From Astragalus membranaceus (lineage: Eukaryota; Streptophyta; Magnoliopsida; Fabales; Fabaceae): 64,000 bases of DNA. The notes under the pieces are model-generated. The model searched no databases, was not told where the DNA came from, and worked only from the letters and a program-made list of their open reading frames with translations. Made by a program: the position numbers and the translations under genes. Shown here in pieces: positions 12,987 through 23,670 of this stretch; position 1 is the first letter of the stretch; each line of letters begins with the position of its first letter. The stretch covers positions 151,365,402 through 151,429,401 of the forward strand of contig CM076854.1 of NCBI GenBank assembly GCA_039519185.1, written 5' to 3'.

Positions 12987-15413
12987 TTGTTAAGACTCCA
13001 AAAGCAAAAGGAGCAAACCTGCAAGATGTCTCACAGTGAAGGACAAAGCTCAAGACCACACTCAGTAAGAGGAGATCATGGCTCTCATCAAGATACAGAA
13101 GAAGATCACAGAGAAAGATTCATTCACATGGATCCCATAGGTATGATTAATGATAGAGATAGACCTATGAGGGATTATGCTCAGTTTGATCATCAAAACA
13201 TGCAAACTAGCATATCTAGACCTCATATAGATGCTGTGCATTTCGAATTTAAACCTATGATGTTTCAAATGCTTCAAACTATTGGTCAATTTGGAGGAAC
13301 TCCTCTAGAGGATCCTCACTTGCATTTAAAACAGTTTTTAGAAGTATGTAGTAACTTTATCTTACCTGGTGTTAGTGAAGATGCTTTCAGATTAAGGTTG
13401 TTTCCTTATTCTTTGAAAGATAGAGCTAAGGCTTGGCTAAACTCTTTAGAGCCTAACTCTATCCATTCATGGAATGAAATGGCTGAAAAATTTTTAGGAA
13501 AATATTTCCCACCTATCAAAAATGCCAGGATGAGAACTGATATTACATCTTTTAGACAAAAAGAGTTTGAATCATTATTTGAAGCATGGGAAAGGTGGAA
13601 AGAACTTTTAAGAAAATGTCCTCATCATGGTTTGCCTGTTATTATTCAAATGGAAACTTTTTATAATGGTTTAGAACCTCAAACCAGAATAATGCTTGAT
13701 GCATCTTCTGATGGAGTGTTATTAAATCTGTCATACAATGAAGCATGTGAATTAATTGATAGAATAGCAGCTAATAGCTCTAGTTGGCTTACTGAGAGGG
13801 TGAGTGCCCAACAGAAACCATCAGGGGTACATGAGGTTAGTGATGTAACAGCCTTATCTGCTCAGGTAGCCACTTTAGCTAACTTAATAAAAAACTTCAC
13901 TTCAGTTAATGCAACTGCATCTAATGCAGCTGCATCAACAGACAGCACTGCAGCAGCAGAAGAACAAGCACCTCCAGGTACCACCAGTTGTGTATATTGT
14001 GGAGGAGGTCACTTGTATGAGGAATGTCCTAGCAACCCTATTTCTGTAAATTATGTAGGTTATAATAGAAATAACAACCCCTATTCTAACACTTACAATC
14101 CTGGGTGGAAAAATCATCCCAACTTTAGATGGAGCAATAACAATGCACCTGCATCTAATACTGCACCATCTACACCATCAGGATTCCCACCTCAAAAACA
14201 AGGCACCAATGAAAATTCTCTAGAAAATATGCTCAAAACATTCATAGGAGAAGCAAGAACAGCTAGACAAACTCAAGATGCTTCCATTAAAAATCTAGAG
14301 ACCCAAGTAGGACAGTTAGCCACAACTTTGTATCAAAGGCCATCAGGTGCCTTACCTTCTAATACAGAAGCTGCTCCTTCCCAGAAACAGGGAAAAGAGC
14401 AGGTTAAAGCTGTTTCATTAAGAAGTGGCAAGGATTTGATTAAATCAAATGAAAGGGAAAGTGTAGATAAGGGAGAAAAAGAAAAACAAAAACAAAAAAA
14501 TAGCAAAGACAGAAATGTGGAAGCATCCAATGCTCCTGCATTAGAGGAAGAAGTTCAAATCCCTACACCTAAGTTAGTACCTGAGTACCCTCCTCCTCCT
14601 TACCCACAAAGATTGAAAAAAGCACATGAGGAGAAACAATTTAGAAAATTCTTAGAGGCACTAAAACAGTTGCACATAAATGTTCCCTTAGTGGAAGCAC
14701 TTCAACAAATGCCAAACTATGCAAAATTCATGAAAGATGTGCTCACTAAAAGAAAAAGATTAGGGGAATTTGAGACAGTTGCCATGACTAAAGAATGTAG
14801 TCAGATCATGCAAAGTAAAATTCCTAGGAAATTGAAGGATCCAGGAAGTTTTACAATTCCATTTTCCATTGGAACCTCTTATACTGGTAAAGCTTTATGT
14901 GATTTAGGGGCAAGTATTAACTTAATGCCTAAATCTATTTTTAACCAGTTGGGAATTGGAATTGTAAGACCAATCACTGTGGCACTTCAATTAGCAGATA
15001 GGTCAATAGCCTATCCTGAAGGTATAATAGAAGACATCTTAGTTAAGGTAGACAAATTTGTGTTCCCTGCAGATTTTGTCATTCTTGACTTTGAAGCAAA
15101 TAAGGATGTACCTATTATCCTAGGAAGACCATTTCTAGCAACTGGCAAAACCTTAATAGATGTGCAGAGAGGTGAACTTACAATGAGAGTAAATGATCAA
15201 GAGATAAAATTCGATGTGATGAGTGCTATGAAGTATCCCACAGAGGATACAGAAGAATGCTCATCCATTTTTTCTCTAGATAGATTGGTAGAAAAACAGT
15301 TTTACAAACAGTATGATCATTTGGCTGATGCAGATGCACTTGATGCACCTGCATTGTTAGATGAGGAATTACTAGAAAAAGAAAACCTGCCAATAGGAAA
15401 CTCTTGTAAGTAA
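12987..15413 (+). CDS. Athila gag-protease polyprotein (open)
   Basis: An 808-residue frame. Residues about 90-260 carry the retrotransposon gag capsid fold signature (DPHLHLKQF, RLRLFPYSLKDRAKAWL). A zinc knuckle CVYCGGGHLYEEC (CX2CX3HX4C, the spacing common in Athila) lies near residue 335. A basic, low-complexity linker follows, then an aspartic protease with CDLGASINLMPKS near residue 640 and the ILGRPFLATG flap region. Gag packages the RNA and the protease cleaves the polyprotein. The frame ends at TAA 15411-15413. Pol continues in the same frame, so that stop either separates the products or is a mutation. The first ATG at 12987 is assumed; an in-frame ATG follows at 13026. Confidence 0.88.
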   Translation: MLRLQKQKEQTCKMSHSEGQSSRPHSVRGDHGSHQDTEEDHRERFIHMDPIGMINDRDRPMRDYAQFDHQNMQTSISRPHIDAVHFEFKPMMFQMLQTIGQFGGTPLEDPHLHLKQFLEVCSNFILPGVSEDAFRLRLFPYSLKDRAKAWLNSLEPNSIHSWNEMAEKFLGKYFPPIKNARMRTDITSFRQKEFESLFEAWERWKELLRKCPHHGLPVIIQMETFYNGLEPQTRIMLDASSDGVLLNLSYNEACELIDRIAANSSSWLTERVSAQQKPSGVHEVSDVTALSAQVATLANLIKNFTSVNATASNAAASTDSTAAAEEQAPPGTTSCVYCGGGHLYEECPSNPISVNYVGYNRNNNPYSNTYNPGWKNHPNFRWSNNNAPASNTAPSTPSGFPPQKQGTNENSLENMLKTFIGEARTARQTQDASIKNLETQVGQLATTLYQRPSGALPSNTEAAPSQKQGKEQVKAVSLRSGKDLIKSNERESVDKGEKEKQKQKNSKDRNVEASNAPALEEEVQIPTPKLVPEYPPPPYPQRLKKAHEEKQFRKFLEALKQLHINVPLVEALQQMPNYAKFMKDVLTKRKRLGEFETVAMTKECSQIMQSKIPRKLKDPGSFTIPFSIGTSYTGKALCDLGASINLMPKSIFNQLGIGIVRPITVALQLADRSIAYPEGIIEDILVKVDKFVFPADFVILDFEANKDVPIILGRPFLATGKTLIDVQRGELTMRVNDQEIKFDVMSAMKYPTEDTEECSSIFSLDRLVEKQFYKQYDHLADADALDAPALLDEELLEKENLPIGNSCK

Positions 15414-18400
15414 GTCTGGGCCAGAACTTATGAACCTCTCAATCTTGAGGATCCAATCCTCAAAGAAAATTTACCCTCCATAGAAAAACCTCCCAAGTTA
15501 GAATTGAAGGAATTGCCTAAACATCTTAAGTATGTCTTTCTAGGAGAAAATGAGACCTTACCAGTTATTATTACTTCTGACCTAACATCAGAACAAGAAA
15601 ATGATCTCATCAATACTCTAAAGAAACATACCAAAGCAATAGGCTGGCAAATGACAGATATCAAGGGAATTAGTCCTTCTGTGTGTATGCATAGAATCAT
15701 CTTAGAAGAAAATTCTAAGAACAGTATAGAAAGCCAAAGAAGACTAAATCCTATCATGAAGGAGGTTGTAAAAAAGGAAATCATTAAATGGCTAGATGCT
15801 GGCATCATATACCCAATATCAGACAGTGCATGGGTAAGCCCTGTCCAATGTGTACCAAAGAAAGGGGGTGTGACAGTAATAGCCAATGAAAAGAATGAAT
15901 TGATACATACTAGAACTGTAACAGGTTGGAGGATATGCATGGATTACAGAAAACTCAATAAGGCTACCAAAAAGGATCACTTTCTGTTACCATTCATAGA
16001 CCAAATGCTAGATCGATTAGCAGGGAAAGAGTTTTATTGTTTTCTAGATGGCTATTCAGGATACAATCAGATAACCATTGATCCTAAAGATCAAGATAAA
16101 ACCACTTTTACATGCCCTTATGGAACCTTTGCCTTTAGAAGGATGCCATTTGGATTATGTAATGCACCTGCAACTTTCAAAGATGCATGATGTCAATATT
16201 CTCAGATTTCATTGAGCAATCAATGGAAGTGTTTATGGATGATTTCTCTGTCTTTGGAGAAATATTCCAAGATTGTTTAACAAACTTGGAACAAATTCTC
16301 AAAAGATGTGAGGATACAAATCTAGTGTTAAACTGGGAAAAGTGCCATTTCATGGTGCAAGAGGGCATTGTGTTAGGACATAGAATTTCAAAGAAAGGTC
16401 TAGAGGTAGACAAAGCAAAAATTGAGGTTATTGAGAAATTACCCCCACCAACAACAGTTAAAGGTATCAGGAGCTTTCTAGGCCATGCTGGTTTTTATAG
16501 AAGGTTTATCAAAGACTTTTCAAAAATTTCAAAGCCATTATGTATGCTTTTACAAAATGATGTACCATTTAACTTTGATGAATCTTGTTTGGATACTTTT
16601 GAAAAGCTTAAAAAAGCTTTAGTAATAGCACCAATGATAGTAACACCTGACTGGAGCAGGCCTTTTGAATTAATGTGTGATGCTAGTGACTTTGCAGTAG
16701 GAGCAGTCCTAGGGCAAAGGTATGACAAGGTTTTTCATTCTATTTATTATGCTAGCAAGACATTAATTGAAGCTCAAGTAAATTACACAGTCACAGAAAA
16801 TGAATTATTAGCTGTAGTATTTGCATTTGAAAAATTTAGATCATACTTAGTTGGCACTAAAGTAATTGTTTATACTGATCACTCTGCCATTAAGTATTTG
16901 ATTTCAAAGAAGGATGCAAAGCTAAGGCTGATAAGATGGATTCTACTCCTATAAGAATTTGATCTTGAAATTAGAGACAAGAAATGAGTAGAAAACCAGG
17001 TAGCAGACCATTTGTCAAGACTTGAAGGTGAATCACTAGAGGGAGAAATCAAGGAGAGTTTTCCAGATGAGAAACTATTGGCAATCACAGTCAATGCACA
17101 CAGTGCAACTGCATATGCTACAAGCAATGCAGGAGCATCAAATGCATCTGCACCATGGTATGCTGATATTGTAAATTTCCTTGCAAGTAAAGTGACACCA
17201 GTAAATATGACATATCAACAAAGGAGAAGATTCCTCCACATAATAAAACAATACTATTGGGATGATCCATTTCTTTACAAGATATGTCGTGATCAATTAA
17301 TAAGGAAATGTGTTCCTGAGGAGGAACAACAAGCAATGCTTCTGCATTGCCATGCTGCACCATATGGTGGCCACTTTGGAAGCACAAGAACAGCAGCTAA
17401 GGTATTACAGTCTGGTTATTTTTGGCTTACTTTATTTAAAGATGCATATCTTATGATCAAGAAATGTGATAAATGTCAAAGGGCAGGAAATATTTTTGAT
17501 AAACATGAAATGGCAAGAACCAATATTTTAGAAATTGAATTATTTGATGTATGAGGAATGGACTTCATGGGACCTTTTCCACCATCTTTTGGCAATTTAT
17601 ATATTTTAGTAGCTGTTGATTATGTGTCCAAATGGGTAGAAGCAGTAGCATTACCAAATAACAATGCAAAATCAGTAAGTAGATTTCTTCAAAGGAATAT
17701 ATTTACTAGTTTTGGTACTCCTAGAGCTATAATTAATGATGAAGGTTCACACTTCTGTAATAAAATCATTGAAAACCTTCTAGCTAAGTATGGAGTTAAG
17801 CATAAAATTGCTACAATTTTCCACCCTCAAACAAGTGGACAAGCAGAAATCTCAAATAGAGAAATTAAAAGAGTGCTAGAAAAAATGGTAAGTCCAAATA
17901 GGAAAGATTGGTCTTTACATTTGGATGAAGCTTTATGGGCTTATAGAACAGCATTCAAAACACCCTTAGGAATGTCTCCTTATAGAATAGTCTATGGAAA
18001 AGCATGCTATCTACCCGTGGAGTTAGAAAATAAGTCTTATTGGGCTATCAAGAAGCTCAATTTTAATTTAGACAAAGGAGGTACACAAAGAATGCTAGAG
18101 CTTAATGAGTTAGAAGAGATTAGGCAATTCTCTTATGAGAATGCTGAAATCTACAAAACCAAAACAAAGGCATGGCATGACAAAAGAATTCAAAAGAGAG
18201 ACTTAAAAGAGGGAGGACTAGTTCTGCTATACAATTCTAGATTGAAGCTTTTTCCTGGAAAGCTTAGATCAAGATGGTCAGGACCATTCAAATTGGTTAA
18301 AATTTATCCTCATGGAGCAGTTGACTTGTTAGATGAAAACTCAAACACCATCTTCAAAGTAAATGGTCAAAGAATCAAAATGTACTATGGTGAGCATGTG

Positions 18401-18439
18401 GTGAGAGATAAGGTCACCACTCATTTGAAAAATCTCTAA
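15414..18439 (+). pseudogene. Athila pol (RT, RNase H, integrase), disrupted
   Basis: Continuous pol homology with breaks. Reverse transcriptase occupies about 15,700-16,560 (MDYRKLNKATKKDHF, FCFLDGYSGYNQI-type block, active-site FMDD). RNase H follows at about 16,660-16,930 (CDASDFAVGAVLGQ, TENELLAVVFA, YTDHSAIKYL). Integrase runs from about 17,340 (His pair, CDKCQRAG) through the catalytic core (MDFMGPFPP, INDEGSHF, QAEISNREIK) to 18,439. Breaks: in-frame TAA at 15411-15413, a single-base deletion near 16176-16180 that shifts frame inside the RT, TAA 16952-16954, TGA 16985-16987 and TGA 17552-17554. It cannot encode a full pol. Confidence 0.92.
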
Positions 18440-18830
18440 AAGAAAGAGGTAGTCAGGCTGATAAGACTCTTAAAACAAGCGCTTAATGGGAGGCAACCCA
18501 TCATTTTTTCTTAATTTTGTTCAATTTGATGTTTTAAGTGTTTTGTAGGAAAAACAGGAAAATGATGCAGCTGCATTGCAATGCTACTGCATTACATATG
18601 CATTGAAGAAAAAAATGTGCCCTGTACCCAAGTTCAAAAGTTTGAAGAAATTGATCAAGTGTGAATGACAACTCATCAGAAGCAAAGTTAGAAATTAAAT
18701 GAAGTGTTGAGTAACCAAGGAAGACACGTGGCTGCACGCATGTCCACCACGACATTACCTACCGGCTACTACCTCAAATCAAATCAAAACTTTTCTTAAC
18801 TCCTCACTAAAGAAAATTCCCCCTACTAAT
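18440..18830 (+). other. Spacer between pol and third ORF, with possible splice acceptor
   Basis: The conserved-looking block ttaatgggaggcaaccca (about 18482-18500) is followed by a T-rich tract and gttttgtag/g near 18540-18550. That would serve as a splice acceptor for a subgenomic mRNA of the third ORF. Family knowledge: env-position ORFs are often expressed from spliced RNA. The splice itself is inference. Confidence 0.4.
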
Positions 18831-20156
18831 TTGAATGCTGAGATGAATGAAAGAATAAGAAAAGTGAAAGAATTAGTGCCTATGCCTGCAATGCAAGAGC
18901 ATTTCATGCAAAAGCAAGCTGCAGTGTGGAAATTTCAGAATGAACAACATGATTGGCTGCAGCTTGTTTTTCAATATTTGTCTAATGAATTAGGCAATAT
19001 TGAGGCACCTGTGTTCCCAAGCCGGGTGTTAAGAACTGAAGGACAAGAAAAAGAGGAGAAAGAACAAGTTGATGAGGATAAGGAAGAAGAAAAAGAAGAG
19101 GAAGATAAGGAAGAAGAGAAAGAAGAGGAAGAAAAAGAAGAGCCTAGTAGAAAGAAGAAAGTGACTAGAAAACAAACAAAGGGAAAGAAAAAGGTAGTAG
19201 TGGAGCCTGAATTTGAAGACACTTATAATTCAGAAACTGAGGATGAAGATTTAGAAAAAGAAATGGACAAGGAGAGTGAAGATGAAGAAGAAAGTACTGA
19301 AGTTGAAAGTGAGGAAGAAGAACATGCTAGAGGTGTCATTCTGGAAGAAATTGTCAGACAAAAATATGCCAAGAAAACACCACCACAAGCCCAACAAGAA
19401 ACAACCCACACTTTACCAATCACATCACCTATTCAATCACCAATTCACTCACCTACCAAAGAAGCATCTCCCCAACCAAAATCACCACTACCCTCCCTTA
19501 CTGATCCACCAATACAGTCACCACCACAAACAACCCCTCCTCCACCCTCTCCACCAACTGAAACAGAACAACCAACTCACACTGTGCAACAAAGTCCAAT
19601 CCCAACCTCACCTATCACTGAGCCACAAACAGAACAAACCACCCCTACTAGCCCTACTAACATTATAACTAATTTTGTTTCTGCTTTTGAGCATGAAAAT
19701 GTGCAAGACACTGATGAAGATCCAACTGAAGAGGCGGAACCAGAGGCAGTACAGGAGGAAGAAGCTGAAGTTGTCACAGAAGCAGTTGAAATGCAGAGTG
19801 ATGCATCTGCATCAGATGCTTCTGCATCTCAACAGAAGGCTGCAATGAAACCAAAACATGATGAGGCTGCTATGCAACTAGTTCTGGAACAGATAGCTCA
19901 AAGAAAGAGAGAGGAACTGGGAAATACACAAACATTCTTCAAACAACCAGCTGTCAAGGCACCAAAGAGAAAGATCTCTGAGGCAATCCCAACTGATGCT
20001 ACTGCATCAAGTCCTGCATCACCACCAGTGGAATCAGGTGCATCTGCACCAGTAGAAGTAACTCCAATCTCAAAGCCAAAAGAAAAGAAGCAGAAAGTGA
20101 AGAACACTCCTCCTATCAGGAAGAGTGCAAGAACAAGGAGTGGAGCCAAGAAATGA
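18831..20156 (+). CDS. Athila third ORF (env-position), acidic and proline-rich protein
   Basis: A 441-residue open frame in the place where Athila elements carry an env-like or ORF-1-like gene. Residues 1-65 look helical (KVKELVPMPAMQEHF...WLQLVFQYLSNELG). Residues 70-170 are a Glu/Lys block with a basic insert. Residues 185-270 are Pro/Thr/Ser-rich. The C-terminus is acidic then basic (KAPKRKISE, KPKEKKQKVKN), with a likely nuclear-localisation character. I see no signal peptide and no transmembrane segment, so an envelope role is not supported. It may be the C-terminal part of a longer ancestral ORF, since the frame starts abruptly. The frame stays open despite the wreckage of pol. Confidence 0.7.
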   Translation: MNAEMNERIRKVKELVPMPAMQEHFMQKQAAVWKFQNEQHDWLQLVFQYLSNELGNIEAPVFPSRVLRTEGQEKEEKEQVDEDKEEEKEEEDKEEEKEEEEKEEPSRKKKVTRKQTKGKKKVVVEPEFEDTYNSETEDEDLEKEMDKESEDEEESTEVESEEEEHARGVILEEIVRQKYAKKTPPQAQQETTHTLPITSPIQSPIHSPTKEASPQPKSPLPSLTDPPIQSPPQTTPPPPSPPTETEQPTHTVQQSPIPTSPITEPQTEQTTPTSPTNIITNFVSAFEHENVQDTDEDPTEEAEPEAVQEEEAEVVTEAVEMQSDASASDASASQQKAAMKPKHDEAAMQLVLEQIAQRKREELGNTQTFFKQPAVKAPKRKISEAIPTDATASSPASPPVESGASAPVEVTPISKPKEKKQKVKNTPPIRKSARTRSGAKK

Positions 20157-20917
20157 GTATCTGTTACATGCTTTCTGCAATTTTAACTACTATATTTTGG
20201 ATGTTATCTTACTACTAACTCTTCCCTGGTTGTGTTTTTAATCCCTCTCCCCATATTTTGAACAAATATTTTGGAAGTTTTTTGTGAACTTTTAGCAGTG
20301 AGGACACTGCTATCCCTTAAGTTTGGGGGGAGAACTTATCAACTTATCATATTAAGTATGTTATGTATGTGTGTTTTAGCAAATGTATGTTTTTAGTAAA
20401 TATTTTTGTATGAATGTATTAGATGTACTTAACAAAGTAGTATCCAAATACATGAAACTAATTTTCCAAAGATACATTTTCATTGGAAAATAGGGACAAG
20501 TATGAGGAATACTATAAATTGTTAAGAACATTTTAGTAGATGATCAGTTTGAAAACATTTTTCAAAGATATGGTGCACCTATGGATGGATTTTTTTTTGA
20601 AAAGCAAGAAAAGAAAAAGAAGCTTTATTTCTCACAAAAAATAACCAGAATTACTTTCTTCCAAATACCTCAAAACTGAGTAAGAATCTTGCTATTTAAA
20701 GAGCAATCTGATGCAAGAGAAAATTTTGGTGAGCTAAGGTCAAAACAAATTTTTACTAAAAAGTAAGAGTAGCTTAAAGAATTAAGTTTGGGGGTGTTTT
20801 TATGAAAACCAAGGTTGAATTTGAAAAGTGAGAGCAAACAATGCAAAAGAATACAAAAAGAGTGGTGAAAAGATCAAAGATCAAAAGCCATATTGACCTG
20901 AATCAGATTGAATTATA
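20157..20917 (+). other. Athila 3' untranslated region with two internal polypurine-tract copies
   Basis: No gene. TTAAGTTTGGGGGGAG at 20317-20332 and attaagtttgggggtg at 20781-20796 closely copy the true tract at 21653-21667. The first is preceded by gaggaca, as is the true tract. Confidence 0.7.
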
Positions 20918-21108
20918 CCTGTGCCTAAGTGCATGATTGCATCTGGAGGTCAGTGAAAAGCTGCACCTGTGCCATGCATGAATAAATGCATCTGGAGGAT
21001 AGTTCAAATTAACTGTACCTGTGCCAAAGTGCATGAATGCATCTGGAGGTCAGTGAAAAGCTGCGCCTGTGCCATGCAGGAATAAATGCATCTGGAGGAC
21101 AGTGAGGA
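20918..21108 (+). repeat. Four ~50-bp tandem units in Athila 3' region
   Basis: Units begin cctgtgcc at 20918, 20966, 21018 and 21066 (48, 52, 48 and about 43 bp). Each ends in gcatctggagg plus a short tail. Units 1 and 3, and units 2 and 4, are the closer pairs, so the array grew as a doublet. Confidence 0.88.
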
Positions 21109-21652
21109 AGGCAATATAGGCTACAAAAAAATAACACAGTGCAGAAGCAATGCAACTGCACTGCAGAAAATGCAGAAAAACATCAATGCATAAACACTTC
21201 AAAGAAGTAATGCATCTGCATCATTAAAGAAACCACCAACACAAGAAAAATAGTGCATTAACTTAAAAAGCTTTGAAAAATTCAGTCAAGTCCTTGGTTG
21301 TGTTTAAAACTCCCCAATACTTGAGGATTTTGTGAGTCTAACCTTTCTTTTGAAAAAATATTTTGATGTGACGAAAGATAAACCAATATTTTGATGTGAC
21401 CAAAGATAAACCAATACTTGAAGAATTTTTTTTTTACTTAGTCTTGGAACCAATCTCAACTCAGTGGGTTCACACACACACAAAGAATGTAATTAATTCT
21501 GGAAGTTTGAAAAGAAACAAAGGCACAAGAAAAATTGATAAGCAAAAAAAATTCATAGAGAGCACCTCATGAAAGTTCAAATGTCAAACTGATTTATCTT
21601 CTAAAAACTATAGTTAGTTTGTCTTTGTCATTACTTGAGGACAAGCAATGGT

Positions 21653-21667
21653 TTAAGTTTGGGGGTG
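21653..21667 (+). other. Polypurine tract of the Athila element
   Basis: The tract ttaagtttgggggtg directly abuts the 3' LTR start at 21668. Confidence 0.88.
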
Positions 21668-23216
21668 TGATAACTCTATTTTATATAGAGTTATTCATAT
21701 GTTTAAACTTAGTAAAATTGCTCTCTTTCAAGCAAAGATAAAGAGTTTATATAGTATTTTGTGCAATATGTGATAACTTGAGTATTTGACATGGTTATAG
21801 TTGATAATAGGCCATTTTGGATACATTGTGGTATATATGATAAGTTTGTTCAGTGCAGTCTAGATGCTCCTGCATCAAATGCTCCTGCATTAATCCTGCA
21901 CTTATAATTGCACTGGTTTAGCACAATGCTACTGCACTGCAACTGCATTGCCTGAAGGTTGGAGCCATCCACTTGCACATCCACTTGCCATCCACTTGCA
22001 TTTGATGACCTCATACTTGGTCCCCTAAAGCAAGAACACTTCAGATATCGTTGCCTACAATTCCCACATAGCTTTGAAGAGTCATCAACGTAGGGACACA
22101 TGTTGTTATCTCATTTGACCTCCCTATACAATTGATTGAAGGCTTCACATGGGAATCAACTGCTGTAAAACAACCATGAATACAGCCATCAAGGTTACTT
22201 CAACATGAAGGAAGGAAGCACCTCTCTTGAAGACTATATAAAGACCTCACTCATTCACTTGAAGATAGATCACAATCCATAAGTTAGATTTAAATCTCAA
22301 TATACATAGTTAGTTTCTATTTTATAAGAAGGAAAGGAAGGAAGTGACAAATCCTCCTTACCTCGTTTTCATAGTTTTATCAAAGTGCTAAGGAGCTAAT
22401 GCAACTACATTGCTAGGAGGATTCATGCTAAGAGCTACAACTTGTGTAAACTCTATCTTGTTGTTTCTCTTTTGTGATTTCAATTATATAAACATGTTCT
22501 ATTCTGTTTATATTTGCCTTGCAATGTCTATGTTGAGCTAAACCTCTCTTAGTTGGAATGTTCTAACCATTTAATGAGCTTTTAAGTAAGTTTAATACAA
22601 GTATATGATGTGTGCACTTTAGTTCTTGCTTGATAATACTTTCAATACTTATTTTGAGGTTGATCACTTAGAATAAGTAGATTTGTAAAAGCAGACATGG
22701 TTTACAATTAAGAACTCAAGAACTAATATGGGTGAGTGTTTTACATAAAGGAAACTTTGTGAAAACCATACTAAGTCCTAGACATAGGATAGTATAGTCC
22801 ATAGGGTGATACTGTGGGCACTTTAAAAGACAAGAGTGAACTTATTTAGCAAGCCTAGACATAGGAAGCTTGTAATGAAACTCTGAAGAAAAGTGACTGA
22901 AAGGCACACAACTAATGCAACAGCATTCAGTGCAACTGCATCATAACTGCATTAAACACTTATAAGTGAATTACTTGGGGAAGGCATTCCAACAAGCTTT
23001 TCTCTATTGCATTACAACTACTTACACTTTGCTTTATTCTAACTTACTTGTGATGCTCACCATCATCAAACTATCTTGTTAAATTAGTTACTTTTCTCTA
23101 AATTACATAATATTGACTTTTGAAAGAGTTCATCAATCCCTGTGGGTTCGACCTGTTCTAAACACTGTATTACTTGTTATGGACTGTGTATACTTGCACA
23201 TGTTTTCCACACACCA
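21668..23216 (+). repeat. 3' LTR of the Athila element
   Basis: 1,549 bp, TGATAACTC...CACACCA. It is followed by the duplicated TACAC at 23217-23221. Confidence 0.93.
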
Positions 23217-23472
23217 TACACCGACTGGGGACGTATAATAGGCTGAGTAATTTATTCTGTTACCGTAAAATGGTAAAATCAGATTGAACCCAATGGCTGA
23301 GATGATTGATGGAGAAGTCCATAGTTATGCTGTCATTAAAATGATCTTGTAACTGTGAATGACATATTAAAACCATTTACAAGAATTTGAAGTATAATAG
23401 GCAATATCCAATGTTGTGTGCTAATGAGGTTATAAAATAACTAACCAAAGTTTTGTAATTTTGTGGTTATAG

Positions 23473-23670
23473 ATGGGATACATGGGCCCAAAAACATAGA
23501 AAAAGATTCTGAGTAGACCTATGTTGTGCAATGATGAACCACCACACCAACTTACTGAAGGAAACTATCCAGCACGAGGCAAACATTTTCTGTCGGCAAT
23601 TGCAAGACGACCTTTTGAAAAATGGGTGCGGAGAAAAGGCTACTGGAAAAAGCCGTAAAAAATAGGCAAA
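23473..23670 (+). pseudogene. Exon-like fragment of an unrecognised gene
   Basis: A T-rich tract ending in ttgtggttatag could be a splice acceptor. The following frame is open apart from one TGA and reads WDTWAQKHRKRF, stop, then LLKETIQHEANIFCRQLQDD and a basic tail to a TAG. The amino-acid composition looks like real coding sequence. I do not recognise the family. It may belong with the open piece at 9714-9807 on the other side of the Athila insertion, since both lie in the same original host stretch. Confidence 0.35.

Larger units (their letters stand above)
10048..23216 (+). mobile_element. Athila-type Ty3/gypsy retrotransposon, full length, 13.2 kb
   Basis: LTRs of about 1,548 bp (TGATAACTC...CACACCA) flank a tRNA-Asp-type primer site, a gag-protease ORF, a broken pol, a third ORF downstream of pol and a TTAAGTTTGGGGGTG polypurine tract. 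The third ORF and the primer type are hallmarks of the Athila lineage (family knowledge). I count about 19-20 differences between the LTRs, roughly 1.2 percent, so the insertion is recent. Pol carries many more breaks than that age suggests, so this copy was probably mobilised in trans. Confidence 0.93.
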
